In this document: in pieces, positions 16,112 to 24,665 of the stretch
How positions within the stretch are numbered: the stretch's first letter is position 1
Layout: each line of letters begins with the position of its first letter
NCBI GenBank assembly: GCA_024697545.1
Contig: JAILFN010000009.1
Span: 1-64,000, forward strand
DNA length: 64,000 bases
Direction: 5' to 3'
From: Ruminococcus sp.
Lineage (GTDB): Bacteria; Bacillota; Clostridia; Oscillospirales; Ruminococcaceae
The notes under the pieces: generated by a model
The model's input: the letters and a program-made list of their open reading frames with translations, nothing else
Told to the model about the DNA's origin: nothing
Databases searched by the model: none
Made by a program: the position numbers and the translations under genes

Positions 16112-16723
16112 ATGAGCAAAAAGGAAATCACTTAAAGTAATCCGTCAAACAGCAAGCTACGGACAAAGGAACTCATCTATGCGGGTGCATTCGGTGCATT
16201 GTATATCGTACTGATGCTGGTGATCGTATTGGGCACGAGCATGATCCCTGTTCTGTATCTGCTGGCACCCATTACTGTCGGTCTGGTCTGCGGAACGGTC
16301 TATATGCTCTGTGTCCTCAAGGTAAAAAAGTTCGGCGCAGCGCTGATACTCGGCTTACTGTTTGCTCTGTGTGCGTGCAGCAATGCCTGGTTCAGCTTTG
16401 CCGGGGCTGTTGCGGCAGCGCTGCTGGCAGAACTGGTGATCAAACTCGGAAAATACAAGTCAAAAAAACTATATCTGCTGTCTTTTGTGGTATTCAACAT
16501 CAACATGGCTTGCCCCTACATGATGCTTTCGTTTGCAAGGGATTCCTTCCTTAAACGCTCCGTGGAGTACTACGGTCAGGAATACGCTGACGGCATTGCA
16601 AAGCTCGCGCCGACATGGATCTTTTTCCCGATACTCGGATTTGCGTTGGCAGGCGGCATTCTCGGCGCATTGCTTGCAAATGCGCTCATCAAAAAGCACT
16701 TTGAAAAAGCAGGGGTAGTATAA
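16112..16723 (+). pseudogene. ECF transporter S-component (MptD/Trep_Strep type) with early stop codon
   Basis: The ATG at 16112 has a good AAGGAG site, but codon 8 is TAA (16133-16135); the same frame then stays open for about 195 codons to 16723. The downstream translation is a five- to six-TM protein resembling the MptD/Trep_Strep family of substrate-binding S-components, with SKLRTKELIYAGAFGALYIV just after the stop. A CAA-to-TAA change would explain it. Re-initiation at TTG 16199 would remove the first part of TM1. Either the gene is broken, or read-through or a sequencing error is involved. It precedes ecfT by 1 base. Confidence 0.8.
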
Positions 16724-16724
16724 G

Positions 16725-17474
16725 TTGGATATTTCAGTTTACGGTGAAGATCGCGGGGCATTGGTGCGTTTCGATCCTCGCACAAAGTTTGTCGTATTTC
16801 TCGCGTCACTGGCGGTAAGTGCCAATTCCTTCAATGCGGCTGCACATGAGCTGTACACCTTTGTACTATGTGTCATGCTGTTTCTTTGCGGCAAGAAGTG
16901 GAACGCCGTCAAAATGGCAATGATGCTGGGACTTGCCGTGTATCTCCGCACCTGTATGGAGATGCAGGCAACGGGTGCAATGCTCGTGGTCACGATCATT
17001 TCCTTTCTTGTGACGATCTTTCTGTATTTCCTTCCCATGCTGGTCTCTCTGCTCATCATAACGCAGACGACCCGTGTAAATCAGTTTTTGTCGGCATTTC
17101 AGGCGATGCATATCCCGACAAGGATCGTGATACCCATTGCAGTTATGTTTCGCTTTATCCCGACGGTGGGCGAGGAATGGAACGGTGTCCGTAAGGCGAT
17201 GGCATTTCGCGGGATGTCGTTTGAACCGTCTGCGATCATACGGCATCCTGTGAAAACCGTGGAACACATCCTGATCCCCCTGCTTTTTTCGTGTATCTCC
17301 ATTATGGAGGAGCTTGCAGCGGCAGCGCTTGCAAGGGGGATGGACAGCGACAAAACGCGGACATCCTACGAAACTGTCCGTCTGAAACCTTATGACTATA
17401 TCACGATGCTGCTTTTCGCGGCGGCAGGGATCCGGTTCTTTACAACGGGCATTGTGACGGGAGGTGCAGCATGA
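16725..17474 (+). CDS. Energy-coupling factor transmembrane protein (EcfT/CbiQ family)
   Basis: A 249-residue membrane protein of the CbiQ/EcfT family, the scaffold that links an S-component to the ATPases. RFDPRTKFVVFLAS near 15 is the typical entry, hydrophobic segments follow at about 22-40, 45-60, 85-115 and 225-245, and the coupling helices contain RFIPTVGEEWNGVRKAM near 143 and EELAAAALARGM near 192 (the A-R-G motifs that grip the ATPases). The start is TTG with an AGGGG site upstream. The stop overlaps the next gene by ATGA. With its S-component interrupted and its ATPase chimeric, function is doubtful. Confidence 0.88.
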   Translation: MDISVYGEDRGALVRFDPRTKFVVFLASLAVSANSFNAAAHELYTFVLCVMLFLCGKKWNAVKMAMMLGLAVYLRTCMEMQATGAMLVVTIISFLVTIFLYFLPMLVSLLIITQTTRVNQFLSAFQAMHIPTRIVIPIAVMFRFIPTVGEEWNGVRKAMAFRGMSFEPSAIIRHPVKTVEHILIPLLFSCISIMEELAAAALARGMDSDKTRTSYETVRLKPYDYITMLLFAAAGIRFFTTGIVTGGAA

Positions 17475-18238
17475 TCCGTCTGAAAGGCGTAGACTTCCAC
17501 TACGGCGGTGAAAACGGCAGCGGCGACGGTGTGGACGGCATTGATCTGACCATTGCGGACGGTGAATGTGTTGTGCTGTGCGGCCGCAGCGGATGCGGAA
17601 AAACGACGCTGACACGGCTCATCAACGGTCTGATACCGCATTTTTATGAGGGTGAACTGATCGGTGATGTGATGATAGACGACTACAATGTATCAAAAGG
17701 CGAGCTGTCGGAAACGTCAAGGCGTGTGGGCAGTGTCTTCCAGAATCCCAAATCGCAGTTTTTCAATATCGACACCTCCGGCGAGCTGGTATTCGGCTGT
17801 GAAAACCTCGGACTTTCCCATGAGGAGATCGGCAAAAGGGTGGAACGAACGGTAACAGACCTGAAGCTCCGACCGCTGATGGACCGCAATATTTTTGAGC
17901 TGTCAGGCGGACAAAAGCAGCGGATCGCTTTTGCAAGAGCCATTCTGAAGGACGCACCGATCATTATCCTTGACGAGGCAACGGCTTTTGTCGATGCGGA
18001 AAACGAACGGAAAATGCGCCGTGCGATAGAACAGATCACGAATGGCAAGACCGTAATTGTGATCGCTCACAAGCTTTCTTCCATCAAGAATGCAGATAAG
18101 ATCCTTTTGCTCGATCACGGCAGGATCGCCGCAGAGGGCACACATGAAGCGCTCACAGCAAGCTGCGGGAAATACAGAAAACTGTGGGCAATATCAGAGG
18201 AAACACAAAGCTGGACATTGAAGGAGGCGGGCAGATGA
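17471..18238 (+). CDS. Chimeric ABC ATPase: EcfA-like front fused to an ABC-exporter tail
   Basis: A 255-residue ORF with two parts. Residues 1 to about 165 are EcfA/CbiO-like: Walker A GRSGCGKTT near 38, NGLIPHFYEGELIGDV, the Q-loop region VFQNPKSQFFNID and signature LSGGQKQR. From about 170 it reads as the end of a type IV ABC exporter: IIILDEATAFVD (DEAT, not the DEPT normal in EcfA), then VIAHKLSSIKNADKILLLD and GRIAAEGTHEAL. ECF ATPases do not carry this tail. The simplest reading is a deletion joining a longer ecfA to the 3' end of a lost first exporter gene at the conserved signature. Fold may still be complete, but pairing would be compromised. Confidence 0.82.
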   Translation: MIRLKGVDFHYGGENGSGDGVDGIDLTIADGECVVLCGRSGCGKTTLTRLINGLIPHFYEGELIGDVMIDDYNVSKGELSETSRRVGSVFQNPKSQFFNIDTSGELVFGCENLGLSHEEIGKRVERTVTDLKLRPLMDRNIFELSGGQKQRIAFARAILKDAPIIILDEATAFVDAENERKMRRAIEQITNGKTVIVIAHKLSSIKNADKILLLDHGRIAAEGTHEALTASCGKYRKLWAISEETQSWTLKEAGR

Positions 18239-19950
18239 TCGGGATGATACGTCAGATACTAAAATTTTCCGGGAAATATGCAAAGCGCATCCGAATTGCC
18301 TATATCACTGTATTTTTGCACTCCCTGCTGCTGAATATCCCTGTCATGGCAGCAATTCTGACAGTTGACCGCTACATGAACGGCAGACTTGATCTCAAGA
18401 CCTGCGTGTTGACGGCAGTGCTGCTGTTTTCGGCATTTCTGCTGCAAGCGCTCTGCAAAAATCTGTCTGACAGGCTTGAATCGGGTACAGGCTATATGAT
18501 CTTCTGCGACAAACGCCGTGAGCTGGGAGAGCATCTCAGGCGGCTGCCGATGGGATATTTCACCGAGGGCAATCTCGGGAAGATCAGCTCAGTGCTCTCG
18601 CAGGACATGGTCTATATCGAGGAGCAGGCAATGACGATCGTTGCCGATGTGGTCAGCGACATCTTTTCCACAATACTGACTTGTGTGTTCATGTTTGCAT
18701 TCCATCCCCTGCTGGGTGCGGTCACGCTGGCAGTGGATATTTCGGCATTCCTCATCGCACAGCCCATGATACGGCGCTCAAGTGCAGATGCAAAGCTGCG
18801 GCAGGAAAGCATCGAGGGACTGACCTCTGCGGTGCTCGAATATGCGGAAGGTCTGCCTGTTATCAAAAGCTATGGCATGACAGGCGAAAGTGCGTCAGAG
18901 ATGCGGAATGCTTTTCATGCGTCACGGGTCACCAATCTGGAATATGAAGAACATATCCTCCCCTATGAGATCGCCATGATGCTCCTTTACGGCATCGGCA
19001 TGACGGGTATTCTCGCCGCTGCGGTACGGCTGTTTCAGCAGGGCAGTATCACCGCAGTATATTTTGTGGGTGTTGCGCTGTTTCTGTTCAGCATCTTTTC
19101 ATCGGTCAAGCACCTGTTTCAGCAGAGTACAAGACTGACGATCATGAAAAATTCCCTGGACAGGATAAACGAAATATTTGGCGAAGCGGAGATCGCCGAT
19201 ACCGGAACAGCGAGAATCACCAGTGATCCGACAGATGCAGAGATCGAATTTAAAAATGTCTCGTTCGGTTACGGCAAGGAAATGATCCTGCGCGATATTT
19301 CCTTTACCGCAAAGAAGGGGCAAATGGCAGCACTCGTCGGCGAATCGGGCAGCGGTAAAACCACAATTGCTTCGCTGCTTGCAAGATTCTGGGATGTCGG
19401 TTCAGGTGAAATACGGATCAGAAATACAAATATAAAAGATGTGAAGCTCAGTGACCTGATGGCACATATCAGCATGGTATTTCAGCGCGTCTACCTGTTC
19501 CATGACACCGTTTACAATAACATTGCAATGGGCAGCGGTGCATCCCGTGAAGAGGTCATGGAAGCCGCAAAAAAAGCCCGATGCTACGAGTTTATCATGT
19601 CACTGCCCTATGGATTTGATACGATCATTGGAGAAGGCGGTGCCACGCTGTCAGGCGGTGAGGCACAGCGGATCTCGATCGCGAGATGTATCCTGAAGGA
19701 TGCGCCGATCATCATTCTGGATGAAGCGACCTCCGGCATTGATGCCGATAATGAACGCTGCATACAGGAGGCAATGTCGGAACTGTGTCGGAATAAGACA
19801 GTTCTTGTCATCGCACATCGGCTGTACACCATAGCAAACGCCGATCAGATCATCGTAATGGACAAGGGAAGGATCGCCGAGCAAGGCACCCGTGAGGAAT
19901 TGCTCTCGCTTGGCGGCATTTACAGCAGAATGGAGGCAGCCAATGCTTAA
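18235..19950 (+). CDS. ABC exporter-fold transporter half (TMD-NBD)
   Basis: A 571-residue half-transporter: six TMs (about 1-310) followed by an ATPase domain with Walker A GESGSGKTT near 370, signature LSGGEAQR, Walker B IIILDEATSGID and H-loop IAHRL. It resembles the second half of heterodimeric YbtPQ/IrtAB-like transporters, some of which import siderophores despite an exporter fold. Start 18235 has AAGGAGG and overlaps the chimera stop as ATGA. Its expected partner is represented only by the tail of the upstream chimera, so a homodimer or loss of function are the alternatives. Confidence 0.87.
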   Translation: MIGMIRQILKFSGKYAKRIRIAYITVFLHSLLLNIPVMAAILTVDRYMNGRLDLKTCVLTAVLLFSAFLLQALCKNLSDRLESGTGYMIFCDKRRELGEHLRRLPMGYFTEGNLGKISSVLSQDMVYIEEQAMTIVADVVSDIFSTILTCVFMFAFHPLLGAVTLAVDISAFLIAQPMIRRSSADAKLRQESIEGLTSAVLEYAEGLPVIKSYGMTGESASEMRNAFHASRVTNLEYEEHILPYEIAMMLLYGIGMTGILAAAVRLFQQGSITAVYFVGVALFLFSIFSSVKHLFQQSTRLTIMKNSLDRINEIFGEAEIADTGTARITSDPTDAEIEFKNVSFGYGKEMILRDISFTAKKGQMAALVGESGSGKTTIASLLARFWDVGSGEIRIRNTNIKDVKLSDLMAHISMVFQRVYLFHDTVYNNIAMGSGASREEVMEAAKKARCYEFIMSLPYGFDTIIGEGGATLSGGEAQRISIARCILKDAPIIILDEATSGIDADNERCIQEAMSELCRNKTVLVIAHRLYTIANADQIIVMDKGRIAEQGTREELLSLGGIYSRMEAANA

Positions 19951-20125
19951 TGCAAAGAAGATCACAGGACTTTTGATGATGATGGCAGGCATTTTTCTGC
20001 TGTCGGGAGGACTTTATCTCAACGCCGAAATGGTATCACAGTTTGTCATCACGTTACTGATCGTCGGCGGTGTATTGCTGCTGATCGTCGGTTTTGTGTT
20101 GTATAAACTGACGGATGAACATTAA
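19943..20125 (+). CDS. Small two-helix membrane protein
   Basis: A 60-residue hydrophobic protein with TM segments at about 7-27 and 31-53 and charged ends. TGGAGG lies 8 bases before ATG 19943, and the start overlaps the end of the exporter gene, so it is probably translated with it. No family recognised; such small proteins sometimes modulate transporters. Confidence 0.65.
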   Translation: MLNAKKITGLLMMMAGIFLLSGGLYLNAEMVSQFVITLLIVGGVLLLIVGFVLYKLTDEH

Positions 20126-20145
20126 AATAATAGGAGGAAATGATA

Positions 20146-20943
20146 ATGGAACTGAAACTCGGAGATGTACAGACGACAGCTTTGATCCCGCTTGCTGTCA
20201 AGGCAAATGAAACGCTGCGTCCAAACGCCAGGATCAAAGATCGCAAGGCGGTCGAGATCATTCAGGCGCTGAAAATTGATACGGCGCAGTATGATAAATT
20301 CATGTCACATGAGGGTGTGATCGCAAGAACGATCATGCTGGACCGTCAGCTGAAAGGGATCATCAGAAAAGCGCCCGATACGGTGATCGTGAATGTCGGC
20401 GCGGGGTTTGATGATCGGTTTTCGAGAGTGGATAACGGCAGAATTGCATGGTTCGACCTCGATCTGCCTGACTCTATCGCTGCAAGAAGAAAGGCATTCC
20501 CGGAACGTGAGCGTGTCACGATGCTCGCAGGGAATGCGCTTGAAAATGATTGGTGCAGACCTGTGCAGCAAGCACTTGCTGGCAGAAAAGCAAAGCCGGT
20601 GCTTATCGCTGAGGGATTATTTATGTACCTCACGCTCGATCAGATCCGCACGTTTCTGGAAGTGCTGAAAGCCAATTTCCCGAACGGCGGTATTCTGATC
20701 GCAGAACAAAACTGCAAGGCGATGCAGAAAAATGAAAAGCACCATGATACTGTCAAAAATACCAAAGCACATTTTATGTCCGGTACCGATTCGGGACAGG
20801 AGATCGCTGACCTGACAGACGGTTTTCAGCTCGTGGAGGAACACAGCTTCAATGAAGAAATGAAAAAACACAGCATCCGCGGCAAGCTGTTTGCATTCCT
20901 GCTTCCAAAAATGAATGACCGGTGGGCAACATTCAGATGGTGA
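20146..20943 (+). CDS. LCM-family SAM-dependent methyltransferase
   Basis: A 265-residue methyltransferase of the leucine carboxyl methyltransferase/PpmP-like family, which in bacteria often acts on carboxylates in secondary metabolism. The SAM-binding stretch VIVNVGAGFDDRF is near 80, WFDLDLPDSI near 100 and AEGLFMYLTLDQI near 155. AGGAGG is 9 bases before ATG 20146; an ATG two codons earlier is too close. It ends the island and lacks ATA codons entirely, like the TetR gene. The substrate is unknown; a carboxylate of the transported molecule is a guess. Confidence 0.82.
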   Translation: MELKLGDVQTTALIPLAVKANETLRPNARIKDRKAVEIIQALKIDTAQYDKFMSHEGVIARTIMLDRQLKGIIRKAPDTVIVNVGAGFDDRFSRVDNGRIAWFDLDLPDSIAARRKAFPERERVTMLAGNALENDWCRPVQQALAGRKAKPVLIAEGLFMYLTLDQIRTFLEVLKANFPNGGILIAEQNCKAMQKNEKHHDTVKNTKAHFMSGTDSGQEIADLTDGFQLVEEHSFNEEMKKHSIRGKLFAFLLPKMNDRWATFRW

Positions 20944-21186
20944 TGGTATACCGTCAATATCGCCTGTCTTTTGCATCAAAACTGCTGTTTTAACCGCATG
21001 ATAAGGAAAGCCCCGAGAAATGCTTTGTATGCAGATCCCAGGGCTTTTTCCTTTATGGCATTTAAGGAAAACCTGATCCCTCGCAATTATGCAAGTACAG
21101 CGAGGGCGAAAGCAATGCCGAAAATGCCAAAGCGTGAAGCCTAGCCTATGAAATCGCCCGAAAGCATCGTATTTTCGCGGTGAGGG
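20944..21186. other. Right border of the island, non-coding
   Basis: No gene seen. Besides the terminator at 21003-21053 there is a further weak inverted repeat around ATGGCATTT and AAATGCCAAA (21055-21132). No transposase or attachment site was recognised. Confidence 0.4.
21003..21053 (+). terminator. Terminator of the ECF/ABC island operon
   Basis: Inverted repeat AAGGAAAGCCC (21003-21013) against GGGCTTTTTCCTT (21041-21053) with a long loop; the T5 run lies within the 3' arm. Confidence 0.6.
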
Positions 21187-21215
21187 TTGAAATTTCAAGG
21201 GTAATGTGTTATAAT
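21187..21215 (+). promoter_or_regulatory. Promoter of the nuclease gene
   Basis: TTGAAA (21187-21192), 17-bp spacer, TATAAT (21210-21215). Confidence 0.75.
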
Positions 21216-21260
21216 GAGATTTAAAGCAGACAAAATTTGCGTAAAGGGAGAAGGGATATC

Positions 21261-22013
21261 ATGAGAAAGCTCAGGGCAGGCATTACCGCCGCGATCCTCA
21301 TAATACTGTCGGCGCTTGCGGCTTACGTCCTGAACGGTGCGCCGTATTATTCCACCAACAGCAGCGGCGAATACTATTCCTTCCCCCTCCCGAGCGAAGC
21401 CGAAAGCTTTGACTACTCGGATATCGAGGAGTACAGCGGCGAGCCATACATAGAAGTAAACGGCGACATTCCGTTTTTTATATCGGAGGACATCACGACT
21501 GAAGCTTTTGAAAGCTACTCCGAGCTCGACGGGCTGGGAAGATGCGGGGCGGCTGTCAGCTGCATCGGCAAGGAACTGATGCCGACCGAGGACCGCGGTC
21601 CGATAGGCATGATAAAGCCGACGGGCTGGCACACCGTAAGGTATTCGGGCATTGACGGCAATTATCTTTACAACCGCTGCCATCTTATCGGATTTCAGCT
21701 GACGGGCGAGAACGCGAACGAGCAGAATCTTATAACAGGCACACGATATATGAACATACAGGGTATGCTTCCGATAGAGAACCTTACTGCGAGCTACGTC
21801 AGAAAAACGGGAAACCATGTGCTTTACCGCGCGACTCCCGTGTTCATAGGCAATGAACTTCTCTGCCGCGGAGTACTGCTGGAGGGATACTCGGTCGAGG
21901 ACAGCGGCTGCGGGCTTTGCTTCTGCCGCTTTGTGTACAACGTTCAGCCCGATGTCAGCATAAACTATTCGGACGGCAGCTCCGACGGACCCTTGTTCGA
22001 CGAAGGGGGTTAA
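21261..22013 (+). CDS. Secreted DNA/RNA non-specific endonuclease
   Basis: A 250-residue extracytoplasmic nuclease of the DNA/RNA non-specific (EndA/NucA-like) family. An N-terminal hydrophobic segment (about 7-27) is a signal peptide or anchor. The active-site region YLYNRCHLIGFQLTGENAN near 138 has the general-base His (NRCH in place of DRGH), and ENLITGTRYMN-type sequence follows with the metal-binding Asn. Likely roles are nutrient recovery from DNA or DNA uptake. Start 21261 follows AGGGAGAAGGG. Ile codons include many ATA, matching host usage and contrasting with the gene cluster just upstream. Confidence 0.87.
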   Translation: MRKLRAGITAAILIILSALAAYVLNGAPYYSTNSSGEYYSFPLPSEAESFDYSDIEEYSGEPYIEVNGDIPFFISEDITTEAFESYSELDGLGRCGAAVSCIGKELMPTEDRGPIGMIKPTGWHTVRYSGIDGNYLYNRCHLIGFQLTGENANEQNLITGTRYMNIQGMLPIENLTASYVRKTGNHVLYRATPVFIGNELLCRGVLLEGYSVEDSGCGLCFCRFVYNVQPDVSINYSDGSSDGPLFDEGG

Positions 22014-22049
22014 TGTCACGCGAAATCAGACGATCAAAAGGAGAACAGC

Positions 22050-22841
22050 ATGGATATCACGGATAAGAGAATAGACGGCGGAAAGCCCTTTGACTGGGGC
22101 AGGACATCTGCCGATTATGCAAGATACAGGGACATCTATCCCGATGAGTTTTACGATGCCGTAACATCGCGCGGGCTCTGCACAGACGGGCAGCGGGTGC
22201 TGGACGTAGGCACGGGCACGGGCGTGCTGCCGCGGAATATGTACCGCTTCGGCGCGAAATGGACGGGTGCGGACATTTCCGAAGAGCAGATAGCTCAGGC
22301 AAAGCGGCTCGCGCAGGAGGGCGGCATGGATATAGACTTCGTAGCCTGCCCGACGGAAAAGCTCGGCTTTCCCGACCAAAGCTTTGACGTCATCACTGCC
22401 TGCCAGTGCTTCTGGTATTTTGACCATAAAATAACATCGCCGCTCTTTTCGAGGATGCTCGTAAAGGGCGGCAGACTGCTGGTTCTTTATATGGCATGGC
22501 TGCCCTTTGAGGACGCCATCGCGGGGGAGAGCGAAAAGCTGGTGCTTGGATACAACCCCGACTGGACGGGCGCGGGAGAGACCATGCACCCGATATTTCT
22601 CCCCGACGAGGTGAAGGAATACTTCGAGCCCGTATACAGCGCGGAGAAAAAGCTGATGGTAAGGTTCACGAAAGAGAGCTGGCACGGCAGGATGAGAGCC
22701 TGCCGCGGAGTAGGCGCTTCGCTGAGCGGCGAGCAGCTTGCCGCATGGGAAGCCGATCACAGGGCGCTGCTTGACCGTATCGCCCCCGATGAGTTCGATA
22801 TACTGCACTACATGGCTATAGCAGAGCTGAAAAAGAGATAA
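22050..22841 (+). CDS. Class I SAM-dependent methyltransferase
   Basis: A 263-residue methyltransferase of the UbiE/Methyltransf_11 type. SAM-binding motif I is VLDVGTGTGVLPRN near 50, motif II ADISEEQIAQAK near 75 and the post-I region FPDQSFDVITACQCFWYFD near 110. The tail carries a WHGRMRACRGVG segment common to AdoMet methyltransferases of small molecules. AAAGGAG precedes ATG 22050. Substrate unknown; neighbours give no clear hint. Confidence 0.85.
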   Translation: MDITDKRIDGGKPFDWGRTSADYARYRDIYPDEFYDAVTSRGLCTDGQRVLDVGTGTGVLPRNMYRFGAKWTGADISEEQIAQAKRLAQEGGMDIDFVACPTEKLGFPDQSFDVITACQCFWYFDHKITSPLFSRMLVKGGRLLVLYMAWLPFEDAIAGESEKLVLGYNPDWTGAGETMHPIFLPDEVKEYFEPVYSAEKKLMVRFTKESWHGRMRACRGVGASLSGEQLAAWEADHRALLDRIAPDEFDILHYMAIAELKKR

Positions 22842-22846
22842 AGGTT

Positions 22847-23347
22847 TCAGTTCAGGGCTTCGGCGGGCGAAAGACCCTGTTCGGTCAGTACATCGTCAAT
22901 TATCCCTTTAAGCTCGTCGATGTTTTCCTGCGGGATATCATAGTCGATGTGGTCGTTTTCAAGATTCGGGTGCTTTGCATTTGAAAAGTAGATGAAGTAT
23001 ATGTCCTCATAGCTGTCACCGTTAGTCCAAATGGCATATCCCGGGTAGTCGCCGCCCTCTTCAAAGGACATGGTGCTGACATTTTCGGGCATAAGCTCTT
23101 TTATCCTGCCGAGCGACTCCATTATCCTTGCGATATCCTCTTCGTCCGTCAGTTCAAGCTTGTCCCCCGGGCGGTAAACGACAGATATCTTTTCGGGCAG
23201 CACGGTGCTTTCTTCCGTGACTGCCGTGCTGCTCTCAGACGCGGGTGCTTTGCCCGCGTTTTCTTTTTTCCCGACAGAGGACGCTGCACATGAAGAAGCA
23301 GCAAGGGTCAGTGCGGTCATAAGTATAAATATCATGCTCTTTCTCAT
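22847..23347 (-). CDS. Predicted lipoprotein of unknown function
   Basis: A 166-residue protein with a lipoprotein signal ending in AASSC (Cys20), a Ser/Glu/Lys linker (about 25-50) and a small acidic C-terminal domain with aromatic residues around DIYFIYFSN. I do not recognise the family. It is convergent with the methyltransferase, with only 5 bp between the two stops. An AAGGAG site precedes the start. Confidence 0.75.
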   Translation of the reverse strand: MRKSMIFILMTALTLAASSCAASSVGKKENAGKAPASESSTAVTEESTVLPEKISVVYRPGDKLELTDEEDIARIMESLGRIKELMPENVSTMSFEEGGDYPGYAIWTNGDSYEDIYFIYFSNAKHPNLENDHIDYDIPQENIDELKGIIDDVLTEQGLSPAEALN

Positions 23348-23439
23348 AGGTGTATCTCCTTATCATTTTTGGTTTTATTTTAGCATACATATGTTTCATT
23401 ATTTTAAAAAATATCCGACAAATCTTGATAATTTGACCG

Positions 23440-23468
23440 TTGAGCGGCGGGCTGCGGAGTGGTATAAT
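23440..23468 (+). promoter_or_regulatory. Promoter of the ArsB/NhaD-type permease gene
   Basis: TTGAGC (23440-23445), 17-bp spacer, TATAAT (23463-23468). Confidence 0.65.
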
Positions 23469-23507
23469 ATACTGAAAGCAATATGACCATAAAAAGGAAA
23501 GTGTGAA

Positions 23508-24608
23508 ATGATAAAGTTCATAAAAGCTCAGCCCGTGCTGGTGACAGCATTTCTGCTGGCTGCGGCGACGATGTTCGCGGTGCCGCCCGATGCTGAGTAT
23601 GCGGGATATATCAACCGCACCGTGCTGATACAGCTGTTCTCGCTCATGACGGCAGTTGCGGGGCTTCGCAGCATAGGTATATTTGAAAAGGTCACCGACC
23701 TGCTGCTCGATAAGGCGGGCACGCTCAGGAGGCTGGGGCAGATATTCGTGCTCATATGCTTCTTCTCGTCGATGCTGGTCACAAACGATGTGGCGCTGCT
23801 GACATTTATCCCGCTGACCATTATCGCCCTCGGGAAAGCAGACCGCAGGACGATGATACTCACCATAGTCCTTGAGACCGCAGCCGCGAACCTCGGCAGT
23901 ATGCTCACACCCGTCGGCAATCCGCAGAACCTGTTCATATATGATAACTACAAGCTTACGGCGTGGGTGTTCATACGCACTATGGCACCCGCGGGGTTAC
24001 TGAGCCTTATAATGCTCATGCTGCTGACGCTGCTGCTTCCGAAGGATAAATGCACCATTTCGGAGCATAAGACCACGCAGACGGACATTGCCCCGCTGAT
24101 AGGGTATTCGGCGCTGTTTATCGTCTGCCTGCTCACGGTATTCAGGCTGATACCCGATCTGGTATGCCTTATCGCGGCGGCAGCGTGCGCGATGATATTC
24201 GACCGCAGGCTGCTCACAAAGATAGACTATCCGCTGCTTGCCACCTTCGTGTGCTTTTTCGTGTTCGTCGGCAACATCGCCCGCATGACCGCGGTCAGCG
24301 ATTTCTTCTCGGGGATAATGAGCGGAAGAGAGCTTCTCGTTTCCGCCGCGCTTTCGCAGGTGATAAGCAACGTGCCCGCCGCCGTTATGCTCTCGGGCTT
24401 TACGCGAAGCGGCACGCAGCTGCTGCTCGGCGTGAACATCGGCGGGCTGGGAACGGTGATAGCTTCCCTCGCAAGCCTTATATCATTCCAGTTTTACAGA
24501 CGCTCGGAAGGAGCGGATACTGTCAGGTACATGGCGGTGTTCTCGGCGGTGAACTTCGGTATGCTCATAGTGCTTCTTGCCATGCAGGAAATGATAATAC
24601 GTTTATAA
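23508..24608 (+). CDS. ArsB/NhaD/CitM-superfamily anion or sodium transporter
   Basis: A 366-residue membrane protein of the ion transporter superfamily covering ArsB, NhaD and SLC13-like permeases. About ten hydrophobic segments are visible. Two re-entrant motifs mark the fold: TPVGNPQNLFIY near 142 and the mirrored SNVPAAVML near 290, preceded by VTNDVALLTFIPL near 88. Substrate cannot be read from sequence: arsenite, dicarboxylate, sulfate or Na+/H+ exchange are possible. No ArsR, ArsA or ArsC gene is next to it; the ArsR-type gene at 26720 belongs to a separate operon. Confidence 0.85.
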   Translation: MIKFIKAQPVLVTAFLLAAATMFAVPPDAEYAGYINRTVLIQLFSLMTAVAGLRSIGIFEKVTDLLLDKAGTLRRLGQIFVLICFFSSMLVTNDVALLTFIPLTIIALGKADRRTMILTIVLETAAANLGSMLTPVGNPQNLFIYDNYKLTAWVFIRTMAPAGLLSLIMLMLLTLLLPKDKCTISEHKTTQTDIAPLIGYSALFIVCLLTVFRLIPDLVCLIAAAACAMIFDRRLLTKIDYPLLATFVCFFVFVGNIARMTAVSDFFSGIMSGRELLVSAALSQVISNVPAAVMLSGFTRSGTQLLLGVNIGGLGTVIASLASLISFQFYRRSEGADTVRYMAVFSAVNFGMLIVLLAMQEMIIRL

Positions 24609-24613
24609 ATACT

Positions 24614-24650
24614 CCCCCGCGTGTCGCTAAAAAGATGCGCGGGGCTTTTT
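24614..24650 (+). terminator. Intrinsic terminator after the permease gene
   Basis: Stem of CCCCGCG (from 24614) with CGCGGGG (to 24644) and a following T5 run (24646-24650). Confidence 0.85.
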
Positions 24651-24665
24651 GTGCATTGTGATGAA

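Noticed and set aside
15000-21186. Integrative element with attachment sites around the ECF island
   Set aside because: Codon usage supports transfer, but no integrase, no direct repeats at the borders and no tRNA target were found.
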